7,086 nucleotides of DNA from an uncultured Fidelibacterota bacterium (GCA_913020255.1 CAJWAW010000034.1:1-7086), one strand, 5' to 3'. Counted from the first letter of the stretch, positions 1-6,415 are shown. Program-made: numbers and translations. Notes: generated by a model from the letters alone, not told the origin.

Positions 1-270
1 GAAGAATTTAAAAAAAATAATTTTACCGTGTTCGGAGTTAGTTATAATAAACAAAAGTCTCTTAGAAATTTTAAAGATAAATATAATTTACCTTTTAATT
101 TCTTGTCCGATAGAGACAGAGCTGTTTCTAAAAGTTTTGGAGCAGACGGCTTGATAGCTGCTAAGAGAATGACCTTTGTCATTGATGAATTAGGTAATAT
201 TGAAAAAATATATAGGAAGGTAAACATAAATACTCATGCAGAGACAATACTTGAAGATATTCTTAAATAA
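1..270 (+). CDS. Peroxiredoxin, BCP/PrxQ-like (AhpC/TSA family), C-terminal part only
   Basis: Only the last 89 residues are in the window; the reading frame is open from base 1, so the gene starts upstream. The visible part matches the second half of a thioredoxin-fold peroxiredoxin of the BCP/PrxQ type: GVSYN (strand and loop after the active-site helix), then LPFNFLSDRDRAVSKSFGA, then KRMTFVIDELGNI, where the Arg before TF and the xFxID strand are family hallmarks, then a final helix with THAETILEDIL. Such enzymes reduce hydrogen peroxide and organic hydroperoxides in the cytoplasm, using thioredoxin as reductant. The peroxidatic Cys, and the resolving Cys if there is one, would lie upstream; no Cys occurs in the visible part, so catalytic competence cannot be judged. 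The segment between GADG and KRMTF is short, a variant seen in many PrxQ-like proteins. Its last 35 bases overlap the start of the TonB receptor gene, suggesting co-transcription. A GTG at 28 is not a credible start because it would cut through the fold. Confidence 0.85.
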   Translation, partial: EEFKKNNFTVFGVSYNKQKSLRNFKDKYNLPFNFLSDRDRAVSKSFGADGLIAAKRMTFVIDELGNIEKIYRKVNINTHAETILEDILK

Positions 271-2617
271 AATTCTTTTTACCCTTACTCTTTTTTATTC
301 TATAATAAATGCCCAGGATAATGCTTCGGTATATGGATTTGTTACAGATTCTTCTAAGGGAGAGGCATTAATTGGTGCCAATGTATTTATAAATGATATT
401 GGTATTGGTATGGCGACAGATATAAATGGTTACTATGTCTTGCAAGATATCGAACCTGGCTCTTATGAGATTACTGTTTCTTATGTTGGTTATGATATAT
501 TAAACAGAAATATTGAATTAGATAAGGATATGTCTTTAAAATTAGATTTAGTACTTAAAGAGGAAGCTGTTTCTCTCAATGAAGTACAGGTCACTGCTGA
601 GAAGATTCAGCGTAAAAATAATATTCAGCCAAGTAAAATTAATTTATCTCCTAGAATGCTTAAATCTGCTCCAGCTCTGGCTGAGCCTGATTTGTTTCGA
701 ACTATTCAAGCTTTACCTGGAGTCTTGACTACTTCAGAGTTTAGTACTGGTTTAGTAATTAGAGGTGGTAATACTGATCAGAATTTAATTTTATTAGACG
801 GGGTGACCGTTTATAACCCCTCTCATTTAGGTGGCCTTTTTTCTAATTTTATCGTAGATGGTGTTAAGGAAGCCGAGCTAATTAAAGGAGCATACAACGC
901 AGAGTATGGAGGAAGACTATCTGCTGTTTTAAATATAATTAGTAGAGAGGGTAATCAGAAAAAATTTGAGGGGAAAGCAAATTTGTCTTTATTGTCTGCA
1001 CAGACAACAATTGAAGGTCCTTTTTATAATGGGGCTTGGGTTTTTTCAGGCAGAAGAACATACTTTGATGTATTACTACCAAAGATTTTACCTGCCAGTA
1101 TTGCATCAAGAATACCACCTTATTTTTTCTATGATATACAGAGCCATATCTACTCTGATATAACTCCAAAAGATAGGGTATCTATTAGTTTTTATAATGG
1201 TATTGATGATTTACTTTTTGATACTTTTGGCTTGACAGGTCGTTGGGGTAATAATACGCTTAGTATGCAATATCGACGTGTGTTTTCTGAAAAATTAATT
1301 GGAAATTTTTTGTATGCTAACAGTCTGTTTTTTACAGAATTTGGTCTAGGTGGTTCAAATGGTTTGAATAGCGATAACCAAATTGATGATGGTACAATTT
1401 CAGCTAATCTTACATGGTTTAAATCTTTAAAAAGTACTGTAAAATTTGGTGCACAAATGAAAAACCTTGGATTTTTATATGAAAATAAATTTGGAGATTC
1501 TTTACAATTTCAAATTAATACAGATCCAAAAGAATTAGCAGGTTATGTTAAAATGAAACATTCTATTTCAGATAAATTTATTTTAGAGCCAGGAATAAGA
1601 ATTAATTATTATAATGTATATAGTGACCAATTATATCCTGATTTTAGATTTGGTATGAAATATCTATTAACAGATGATAGATATATTAATCTTTCATTAG
1701 GTAATTATCATCAGTTTATGGCAACATTTCAAGATGATTATAATCCGAATATATTAGACCAATGGATAGCTGTTGATAAAACTGTCTCTCCTGGTAAGTC
1801 TACACAGTTTGTGCTTGGTTATGAAGAATATATAAAAGATATATATAAGCTACAAATTGAAGGATATTATAAAGATATAGAAAATTTATTTACCTATGAA
1901 GAATTTAGAGCTACCACAGATGAGGCTTTTCCAGATACATTTAGACTGTCTGATATAGTTACACCTTCAGATGGTTATGCTTATGGCTTAGAGATTTTCA
2001 CCCAAAAAATGAGTGGAAGACTCAGTGGTTGGTTGGCATATACTTTTTCAGTATCAAGAAAAAAAATGAATAGCATATTCTATGATAAAGAAGAAGAATA
2101 TTATAATGGCTGGGATAGGACCCATTCATTTAGTGCTTTGGGGAATTATAGAATTAATTCTGATTGGGATATGAACTGGAAATTATCTATTCAATCAGGT
2201 CAAGCCTACACACCAATTCTTGGATATTATAATCAGCACTTTCCCGAAAGCCCTGATGAATCATTTAGAACTATACCGGGAACAAGAAATTCTGCAAGAT
2301 ATGCGCCCTATAACAGATTAGATTTTGGGTTTGTACATCATAAAATAATTAATGGTAAGAAAATGGATATTTATATACAGATAATAAATGTGTTTAACAC
2401 AAAAAATATTTTTAGGAAATCTTATAATGTAGGTAGCACTACCAATGGTATTGATGATGATCGTGATTGGGATGTTAACGAGCATGATACAAACGGGAAT
2501 GGTCTTCCAGATGTTGGGGAAGTGAATGTTGATGAACAAGATGAAGGTAGTTTACAAGTTAATGATATAAGCCTATTTCCTATTATACCTACTATTGGAA
2601 TTAGCTGGGAGTTTTAA
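236..2617 (+). CDS. TonB-dependent outer-membrane receptor with N-terminal carboxypeptidase-regulatory-like domain
   Basis: 793 residues. A signal peptide is visible (residues 1-26, cleavage expected after INA-Q). A carboxypeptidase-regulatory-like beta-sandwich follows (about 31-107; VYGFVTD, GANVFI, TDINGYYVL, PGSYEITVSYVGY). Then come a TonB-box-like LNEVQVTA (114-121), a plug domain (about 130-235; LVIRGGNTDQNLILLDG with Arg176, EYGGRLSAVLNI at 223-233) and a 22-strand-type barrel ending in a terminal aromatic residue (SWEF), the usual signal for BAM insertion. It should import a substrate across the outer membrane using TonB-ExbBD energy. The substrate is unknown; no SusD partner is present. 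The next gene, one base away, is a DUF4249-like lipoprotein, a common partner of this receptor subtype in Bacteroidota. Near the C-terminus (751-762) lies an Asp/Asn-rich loop resembling a calcium site. ATG 236 is inside the peroxiredoxin gene with only a distant AGGAAGG (214-220). TTG 251 would also give a good signal peptide (MKIFLNKIL), so the start is slightly uncertain. Confidence 0.92.
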   Translation: MQRQYLKIFLNKILFTLTLFYSIINAQDNASVYGFVTDSSKGEALIGANVFINDIGIGMATDINGYYVLQDIEPGSYEITVSYVGYDILNRNIELDKDMSLKLDLVLKEEAVSLNEVQVTAEKIQRKNNIQPSKINLSPRMLKSAPALAEPDLFRTIQALPGVLTTSEFSTGLVIRGGNTDQNLILLDGVTVYNPSHLGGLFSNFIVDGVKEAELIKGAYNAEYGGRLSAVLNIISREGNQKKFEGKANLSLLSAQTTIEGPFYNGAWVFSGRRTYFDVLLPKILPASIASRIPPYFFYDIQSHIYSDITPKDRVSISFYNGIDDLLFDTFGLTGRWGNNTLSMQYRRVFSEKLIGNFLYANSLFFTEFGLGGSNGLNSDNQIDDGTISANLTWFKSLKSTVKFGAQMKNLGFLYENKFGDSLQFQINTDPKELAGYVKMKHSISDKFILEPGIRINYYNVYSDQLYPDFRFGMKYLLTDDRYINLSLGNYHQFMATFQDDYNPNILDQWIAVDKTVSPGKSTQFVLGYEEYIKDIYKLQIEGYYKDIENLFTYEEFRATTDEAFPDTFRLSDIVTPSDGYAYGLEIFTQKMSGRLSGWLAYTFSVSRKKMNSIFYDKEEEYYNGWDRTHSFSALGNYRINSDWDMNWKLSIQSGQAYTPILGYYNQHFPESPDESFRTIPGTRNSARYAPYNRLDFGFVHHKIINGKKMDIYIQIINVFNTKNIFRKSYNVGSTTNGIDDDRDWDVNEHDTNGNGLPDVGEVNVDEQDEGSLQVNDISLFPIIPTIGISWEF
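2486..2521 (+). other. Calcium-loop-like motif in the TonB receptor
   Basis: Receptor residues 751-762 read D-x-N-x-N-G-x-x-D-x-x-E, a full match to the EF-hand/dockerin loop spacing. It sits inside a strongly acidic segment (about 738-771) just before the last barrel strand, so it probably forms the last extracellular loop. It resembles the two motifs in the neighbouring lipoprotein. Confidence 0.5.
2607..2611 (+). promoter_or_regulatory. Ribosome binding site GGGAG of the lipoprotein gene
   Basis: GGGAG lies 7 bases before ATG 2619, inside the last codons of the TonB receptor gene. It selects ATG 2619 over the in-frame TTG at 2595, which would put eight residues (MELAGSFK) ahead of an otherwise perfect lipoprotein signal peptide. 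Because the site is inside the upstream gene and the stop codon and ATG are one base apart (TAAAATG), translational coupling is likely. Confidence 0.6.
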
Positions 2618-2618
2618 A

Positions 2619-3842
2619 ATGAAAAAAATAAATATTATATATTTTATAATTATAGTTTTAGCACTATCAATACAGTCTTGTTCATTTGATGATGATGTCA
2701 TTAAATATGAACAAAAAGTAGTAGTTTTTGCTTCAATTAATGCTGGGTTTCCAGTTATAGATACTGTCTTTGTTTCTAGATCGGCAAGCGTTGAAGAAGA
2801 AATAATGGCAGATGATCTCTGGATAGATTCTGCATCCGTAAAATTGATTAGAGAGAGTGATAGTTCTGAATTAATTTTTTACCCTCAAGGTAATGGGCGT
2901 TATTTCCCTATTAGTATGGATAATGTATTAAGCCAAGACTCTATATATCTTCATTGGGCAAATTATATTATTACATCTGGTACTAGTTATAGATTAGCTG
3001 TTATTCATGATGAGGATTCAGTAATTGCAATAACAAATGTACCTGAAAAGATAGAGATTTCTCCAATAGACATGGATGATTGGCAGTGTCCTGATGGTAG
3101 TTTTGATTCATCTAAAGTTGTTGATGTAAATAATTTAAATAATATGTCCTTTGAACAAATGATATCACTTTATCAAGATCCTATAAATTATATTACAGCA
3201 AATAGTGTAGATGTTGACTCTGTAATTTTTAAGATAGGAGACTGTTTCACAAAAAGTTTTGCTAGTGCACCACTTTTTGGTGTGAATTATAACGAGGATG
3301 AGTACAATACTATACAAATAATTTCAAACGCATTAGAAGCTAATGTCATTGATTTAGAGCCATATACTGATGAAAATGAAGATGGTGAGTATAATAATAA
3401 TGAGCCTTTTTCTGATAGGAATAGAAATGGTGTCAGAGATAGTTGCTATATAAATTTAATATATAGTGATGAAAAAGGATTATTTGATGATGATAGTTTA
3501 GATTATAATCGAATTGCGAATATATGGAAGCAGCCATTAAAAAGAGGAAGTTCTAATGATGGTACTTGGCGAGATAATAGTCCTTATCGAAATAATCCAT
3601 GGTTATGGAATGTTGATATATCGCCGACTAATATTATGTGGTTATACTTTGATTATTATGGCTATTATATGATGACTTTTAAATCTACTAGTGATTCATA
3701 TTTTAACTACTTTAGAGGTGATCCCGTTGGTCAGAATATATATTTATTACCTAGTTCTAATTTTGAAAATGGTCTCGGAGTATTTTATAGCTCATCATCT
3801 GCATCTTTCTTAGTAAAAATATTAAGGCAGAGTAACTTATAG
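2619..3842 (+). CDS. DUF4249-like outer-membrane lipoprotein, partner of the TonB receptor
   Basis: 407 residues from ATG 2619. The N-terminus is a lipoprotein signal: MKK, a hydrophobic stretch, then IQS-C with lipidated Cys21; Ser at +2 fits outer-membrane sorting. The mature part begins KYEQKVVVFASINAG, then TVFVSRSAS, DSASVKLIRE and GTSYRLAVIHDEDSVIAITNVPEKIEI, which follows the order of beta-sandwich strands in DUF4249 proteins. The C-terminal part (LLPSSNFENGLGVF) also resembles the usual DUF4249 ending. This family is found in Bacteroidota, mostly next to TonB receptors, and its biochemical role is not established; a surface or periplasmic partner of the receptor is inferred. Residues 251-262 and 266-277 form two Asp/Asn-rich loops (DENEDG, DRNRNG) that look like calcium sites and are probably insertions. 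Cys157, Cys209 and Cys276 could form disulfides. The family assignment is by eye; the lipoprotein assignment is firm. Confidence 0.8.
   Translation: MKKINIIYFIIIVLALSIQSCSFDDDVIKYEQKVVVFASINAGFPVIDTVFVSRSASVEEEIMADDLWIDSASVKLIRESDSSELIFYPQGNGRYFPISMDNVLSQDSIYLHWANYIITSGTSYRLAVIHDEDSVIAITNVPEKIEISPIDMDDWQCPDGSFDSSKVVDVNNLNNMSFEQMISLYQDPINYITANSVDVDSVIFKIGDCFTKSFASAPLFGVNYNEDEYNTIQIISNALEANVIDLEPYTDENEDGEYNNNEPFSDRNRNGVRDSCYINLIYSDEKGLFDDDSLDYNRIANIWKQPLKRGSSNDGTWRDNSPYRNNPWLWNVDISPTNIMWLYFDYYGYYMMTFKSTSDSYFNYFRGDPVGQNIYLLPSSNFENGLGVFYSSSSASFLVKILRQSNL
3369..3449 (+). other. Two tandem calcium-loop-like motifs in the lipoprotein
   Basis: Residues 251-262 of the lipoprotein read D-x-N-x-D-G-x-x-N-x-x-E, which matches the 12-residue EF-hand/dockerin loop spacing (positions 1, 3, 5, 9, 12). 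Residues 266-274 read D-x-N-x-N-G-x-x-D, the same pattern, but position 12 is Tyr277 instead of an acidic residue. Similar D-N-D/N-G repeats occur in dockerins and thrombospondin type 3 repeats. Calcium binding is inferred, not shown. Confidence 0.5.
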
Positions 3843-3843
3843 C

Positions 3844-3949
3844 TATAAAAAAGAATTAAGATTTGTAGCCCGTAGGAGAATCGAACTCCTGTTGCCAGGA
3901 TGAAAACCTGGAGTCCTAACCACTAGACGAACGGGCCAAATTCTTTATA
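3844..3949. repeat. Imperfect inverted repeat bracketing the tRNA-Glu gene
   Basis: TATAAAAAAGAATT (3844-3857) and AATTCTTTATA (3939-3949) are inverted copies that differ only by three extra A/T bases. In the tRNA precursor the 5' leader could pair with the 3' trailer, extending the acceptor stem past an internal loop. The left copy also supplies a run of six U in the minus-strand transcript (3847-3852), which may help termination after the tRNA. In so AT-rich a sequence the match could be chance. Confidence 0.4.
3866..3937 (-). tRNA. trnE: tRNA-Glu (anticodon UUC)
   Basis: On the minus strand the 72-base sequence folds as a complete cloverleaf. The acceptor arm is GGCCCGT/ACGGGCT with a G-U first pair, the D arm is GTC...GAC, and the anticodon arm is CCAGG-TTTTCAT-CCTGG with anticodon TTC. 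The T arm is AGGAG-TTCGATT-CTCCT, and the discriminator base is A. The D-loop (TAGTGGTTAG) matches bacterial tRNA-Glu. CCA is not encoded (the following bases are CAA), so it must be added by the CCA-adding enzyme. It charges with glutamate and, besides translation, would feed tetrapyrrole synthesis where the GluTR pathway is used. It lies 73 bases downstream of grxD on the same strand, with a possible hairpin between them. Confidence 0.96.
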
Positions 3950-3995
3950 AAAATAAATAACCTGATAAAGAATTTATTTAAACATATAAATCAGG
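3946..3995 (-). terminator. Possible rho-independent terminator after grxD
   Basis: On the minus strand, CCTGAT (3995-3990) and ATCAGG (3966-3961) form a 6-bp stem enclosing a 23-base AT-rich loop, followed by the U-rich TTATTTATTTTTAT. The stem starts 16 bases after the glutaredoxin stop codon. The stem is short and the loop long, so this is a weak candidate. If real, the tRNA gene downstream would need its own promoter; TATAAA at 3945-3950 would sit about right for that, but no convincing -35 is seen. Confidence 0.35.
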
Positions 3996-4010
3996 CCAAC
4001 ATATTTTAAT

Positions 4011-4328
4011 CTATTTTTCATTAACTTTATCAAGTATATCTAATAATTGACCATTTTGGTGTAATTCATTTGTTATATCAGCCCCGCCAATAAGTTCACC
4101 TTTAACAAATAATTGTGGAATTGTTGGCCAGCCAGAGTGATTACTTAGTTCGATTCTTATATTTGGATCTTCTAATATATTTATATCTTTATATTTAACG
4201 CCATAGTGGTTAAGTATCTGTACAACAGAATTTGAAAAACCGCACATAGGCATATCTTTGGTTCCTTTCATATAAAGAATTATTGGATTATTTTTTATGT
4301 CATTTTTTATTTGTTGTTCTAGTTCCAT
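4011..4328 (-). CDS. grxD: Monothiol glutaredoxin, CGFS type (Grx4 family)
   Basis: 105 residues, full length for the single-domain family. The hallmark CGFS active site is at residues 29-32, preceded by the conserved Lys21 and the KGTKDMPMCGFS context. The glutathione-binding WPTIPQLF (67-74, cis-Pro71) and GGAD (81-84) are intact. CGFS glutaredoxins hold a glutathione-ligated [2Fe-2S] cluster at a dimer interface and pass it to acceptor proteins, often together with BolA; they act in the cytoplasm in iron-sulfur trafficking and have little disulfide reductase activity. The start ATG (4328) is supported by AAGGA at 4336-4340, 7 bases upstream. It follows the EamA gene on the same strand after 90 bases, so it may be co-transcribed or have its own promoter in that AT-rich gap. 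No BolA gene is in view. Confidence 0.95.
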   Translation of the reverse strand: MELEQQIKNDIKNNPIILYMKGTKDMPMCGFSNSVVQILNHYGVKYKDINILEDPNIRIELSNHSGWPTIPQLFVKGELIGGADITNELHQNGQLLDILDKVNEK

Positions 4329-4335
4329 TTATTAA

Positions 4336-4340
4336 TCCTT
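4336..4340 (-). promoter_or_regulatory. Ribosome binding site AAGGA of grxD
   Basis: On the minus strand AAGGA precedes ATG 4328 by 7 bases, a good Shine-Dalgarno site that fixes the start. It contrasts with the transporter and flavoprotein genes here, which show no clear site. Confidence 0.6.
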
Positions 4341-4418
4341 GTTAATTGAATTTATAAAAATAATAATGATGAAAATTAAATATGATTTCTTTAAAAAATA
4401 AAATTCATTTATATCAAA

Positions 4419-5300
4419 TTATCTTTTATTTATTATATATACTGCTGTAATAGAAAAAATTCCTCCAATTAATGTGGATATTAGGATTTTCTCTGATAGC
4501 AATATTCGTGAAAATATTAAGGCTGTTAAAGGAACCACAAAAATAAACGAACTTGCTTTAACTGCTCCTAGTCTTGATGAAGCATAAAAATATATTGTAT
4601 TTGCAAAGGACATTACTATAATTGATAAGATTAAAATATTTATCCAGAATGTTGATCCATATTGGACAGTATCGATTAAAATTTTCCAATCACAAAAAAC
4701 AAATGAAATCAGAAAAGAACAAACAAAGCTCCAAAAACTATAGGCTAAGAAATGAATTGATTTATTAGAGTCCTGAGAATTGATTGTTACTGTAACCCAT
4801 GATAAAGATGCTAAAATAAAATAAATATTTCCTGATTCTAACATAAGGGTATAATTCATTTCCCAAAGCCTCATAATTATACCACCTCCAATAAATCCAA
4901 TTATAAGTCCTAATACGTCTTTTTTAGAAAAAGATTTATTAAAAAATAAAAATGCAATTGTTGATGTTAATAGGGGATTTAAAGTAGTAACAAGAACACC
5001 GCCTACTCCAGCTAAACCAACATGAGTAGATTTAAAATAAAAATAATTATATGAACATAATGCTAATGCATTAATTAAGATAAATTTTATTCCTGATCTA
5101 TTAATATAAAAATCAATTTTATACCAAATTAAAATTGGTGCCAAAGTAATGGCTGCTAATAAAAAACGTAGAACTAATTTCACATTTATATCGCCATATG
5201 GTCCTAGTATTTTTGCGCTTGTCCATGAGTATCCCCATGTAATCATAGCAATAATCATAATGACAATAAATTTTAATTCATTATTTTTTAAGTTGTTCAT
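4419..5300 (-). CDS. EamA/DMT-superfamily inner-membrane transporter (10 TM)
   Basis: 293 residues from ATG 5300. The protein is almost entirely hydrophobic, with about ten membrane segments arranged as two homologous EamA repeats (about 10-145 and 158-290). Features of the family are visible: the WGYSW motif in the first helix (residues 22-26), GLAGVGGVLVTTLNPLLTS in the third-fourth helix region of repeat one, and the matching region in repeat two (GAVKASSFIFVVPLTALIFS) followed by LLSEKI and a final GGIFSITAVYIINKR helix. The length is typical. Members export or import small metabolites such as amino acids, purines or other drug-like compounds; the substrate here cannot be told. A TTG directly before the ATG would add one Met; the ATG is preferred. 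No clear Shine-Dalgarno site is seen. The gene is divergent from the CPBP protease gene (120-base gap) and lies upstream of grxD. Confidence 0.9.
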   Translation of the reverse strand: MNNLKNNELKFIVIMIIAMITWGYSWTSAKILGPYGDINVKLVLRFLLAAITLAPILIWYKIDFYINRSGIKFILINALALCSYNYFYFKSTHVGLAGVGGVLVTTLNPLLTSTIAFLFFNKSFSKKDVLGLIIGFIGGGIIMRLWEMNYTLMLESGNIYFILASLSWVTVTINSQDSNKSIHFLAYSFWSFVCSFLISFVFCDWKILIDTVQYGSTFWINILILSIIVMSFANTIYFYASSRLGAVKASSFIFVVPLTALIFSRILLSEKILISTLIGGIFSITAVYIINKR

Positions 5301-5371
5301 CAATTATTGATTTCGTTTGTTATTTTCTATAGTGATTATAACTTAACATGTGATATTTAAACATGGTCAAT

Positions 5372-5377
5372 TATAAT
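5372..5377 (+). promoter_or_regulatory. Possible -10 element (TATAAT) for the CPBP protease gene
   Basis: A perfect TATAAT lies 43 bases before ATG 5421 in the divergent gap. At 17-base spacing the -35 position reads TGTGAT, a poor match to TTGACA, and there is no extended -10 TG. In a sequence this AT-rich such hexamers arise by chance, so this is only a candidate. Confidence 0.28.
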
Positions 5378-5420
5378 GCAAATACTTAATAATTTATTAT
5401 CTGTAATTTTTTAAGGCTAT

Positions 5421-6293
5421 ATGGAACAATTTAATCCTCGAATAAAATCTGGCTGGTTACGGGCAGTACTATTTTTCCTTTTTTTTATATTTTCTATATC
5501 GGTTTTAGGCTCTCTAGGTTTAGCAATTACTGCTATAATTAGTAATAATAGTTTTGATGATTATGTAAATGAGTCAACACTTCTTATGGATAATAATACG
5601 ATGATATTAATGATGATTTTTCAATTAATTGCGACAGTATTTTCAGTCTGGATATTTCAAAGGTTTATTAATCGAGAATCATTTTTATCAATTGGTCTAG
5701 ATTTTAATCAATATAAAGATGATTTTATATCTGGCCTTCTTTTGGGAGCTGGATTTATATCAACCGGGTTTGGAGTATTATATTTTTTAAATCTTATAGA
5801 AGTTGTTTCAGTCCAAATTTCATATTTAGATCAACTAATTTATATATTGTTATTTATCATTGTTTCTCTGAATGAAGAGATTGCAATGAGAGGTTATATT
5901 TTAAAAAACCTCTGTCAATCATTTAATAAGTATATTGCTTTAGTTTTTTCTTCTATGGTATTTATGTTAATGCATATTGGGAATCCAAATATTAGTGTTC
6001 TATCTGTAATCAATCTTTTTCTTGCTGGGATTTTTTTAGGAATTTATTGTATCCATAAAAATAATTTATGGTTTCCAATTGGCGCGCATTTCACATGGAA
6101 TTATTTTCAAGGTCCTATATTTGGTTTTGAAGTAAGTGGTAATAAAGTAAAAAGTCTATTTAATCAAAATTTAATTGGGAGTGATATTATTACAGGTGGT
6201 GAATTTGGATTTGAAGGATCAATATTGCTTACCTTTTTAATGATTATTGGGATTATATATTTAGATATAAGATATAGTGCATTTGCTAAGTGA
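5421..6293 (+). CDS. CPBP-family (CAAX protease/Abi) intramembrane metalloprotease
   Basis: 290 residues with about eight membrane segments. The three family motifs are complete: EExxxR at 152-157 (NEEIAMRG), FxxxH at 181-185 (FMLMH), and HxxxN at 223-227 (GAHFTWNY). These are the glutamates, histidines and asparagine that build the active site of Rce1-like CPBP proteins, so it should be catalytically competent. The tail after motif three (FGFEVSGNK..., then GGEFGFEGS and a last helix) is a common ending in bacterial members. Substrates of bacterial CPBP proteins are mostly unknown; roles in peptide maturation, bacteriocin immunity and regulation are known for some. No small peptide precursor gene is seen beside it. 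The start ATG has AAGG at 5413-5416, only 4 bases away, so initiation may be modest. The next gene begins 122 bases downstream on the same strand. Confidence 0.92.
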   Translation: MEQFNPRIKSGWLRAVLFFLFFIFSISVLGSLGLAITAIISNNSFDDYVNESTLLMDNNTMILMMIFQLIATVFSVWIFQRFINRESFLSIGLDFNQYKDDFISGLLLGAGFISTGFGVLYFLNLIEVVSVQISYLDQLIYILLFIIVSLNEEIAMRGYILKNLCQSFNKYIALVFSSMVFMLMHIGNPNISVLSVINLFLAGIFLGIYCIHKNNLWFPIGAHFTWNYFQGPIFGFEVSGNKVKSLFNQNLIGSDIITGGEFGFEGSILLTFLMIIGIIYLDIRYSAFAK

Positions 6294-6335
6294 GTAAGCG
6301 ACCTGTAAAACCCTTCATATTTTAAGAGAGTTATT

Positions 6336-6368
6336 AAAATAAGAAGTATTGCGAGCCTACTTATTTTT
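6336..6368 (+). terminator. Possible terminator hairpin after the CPBP protease gene
   Basis: AAAATAAG (6336-6343) and CTTATTTT (6360-6367) can pair as an 8-bp stem, or as a longer stem using AGTA/TACT with a three-base bulge; the 3' arm runs straight into a T run (TTTTT). The stem is nearly all A-T, so it would be weak. It sits 43 bases after the protease stop and before the flavoprotein gene. If active it would separate the two genes into different transcripts. Confidence 0.3.
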
Positions 6369-6415
6369 GAATTCAATATTTAGTTGTTATATTGACTAAG
6401 TTAATTAAGATAAAT

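Noticed and set aside
42..227. Minus-strand open frame opposite the peroxiredoxin
   Set aside because: It lies fully antisense to a recognisable gene and its protein has no family features.
939..1169. Overlapping open frames on both strands (939-1169 minus, 966-1163 plus) inside the receptor gene
   Set aside because: Both are out-of-frame shadows of the plug/barrel coding sequence with no recognisable motifs or ribosome sites.
2318..2539. Minus-strand open frame of 73 codons opposite the receptor C-terminus
   Set aside because: Shadow of the coding strand; its hydrophobic look comes from complementing Asp/Asn codons.
2595..2618. In-frame TTG start that lengthens the lipoprotein by eight residues
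   Set aside because: The extension lies inside the receptor gene and spoils the lipoprotein signal; ATG 2619 has a good GGGAG site at 7 bases.
3837..3848. Perfect 12-base palindrome TTATAGCTATAA over the lipoprotein stop codon
   Set aside because: It has no loop, so it is a poor terminator, and short AT-rich palindromes are expected by chance; no operator context is apparent at a gene end.
4393..4430. AATAAAA/TTTTATT stem followed by a T run at the end of the EamA gene (minus strand), read as a terminator
   Set aside because: The stem is entirely A-T, begins inside the last codons and has a 20-base loop; too weak to annotate.
6362..6369. TATTTTTG, matching the Bacteroidota -7 element TAnnTTTG, upstream of the flavoprotein gene
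   Set aside because: No TTTG element lies at the expected distance upstream, and the match is likely by chance in T-rich DNA.
6164..6376. Minus-strand open frame of 70 codons across the end of the CPBP gene
   Set aside because: Mostly antisense to the protease gene; no family resemblance or start signals.
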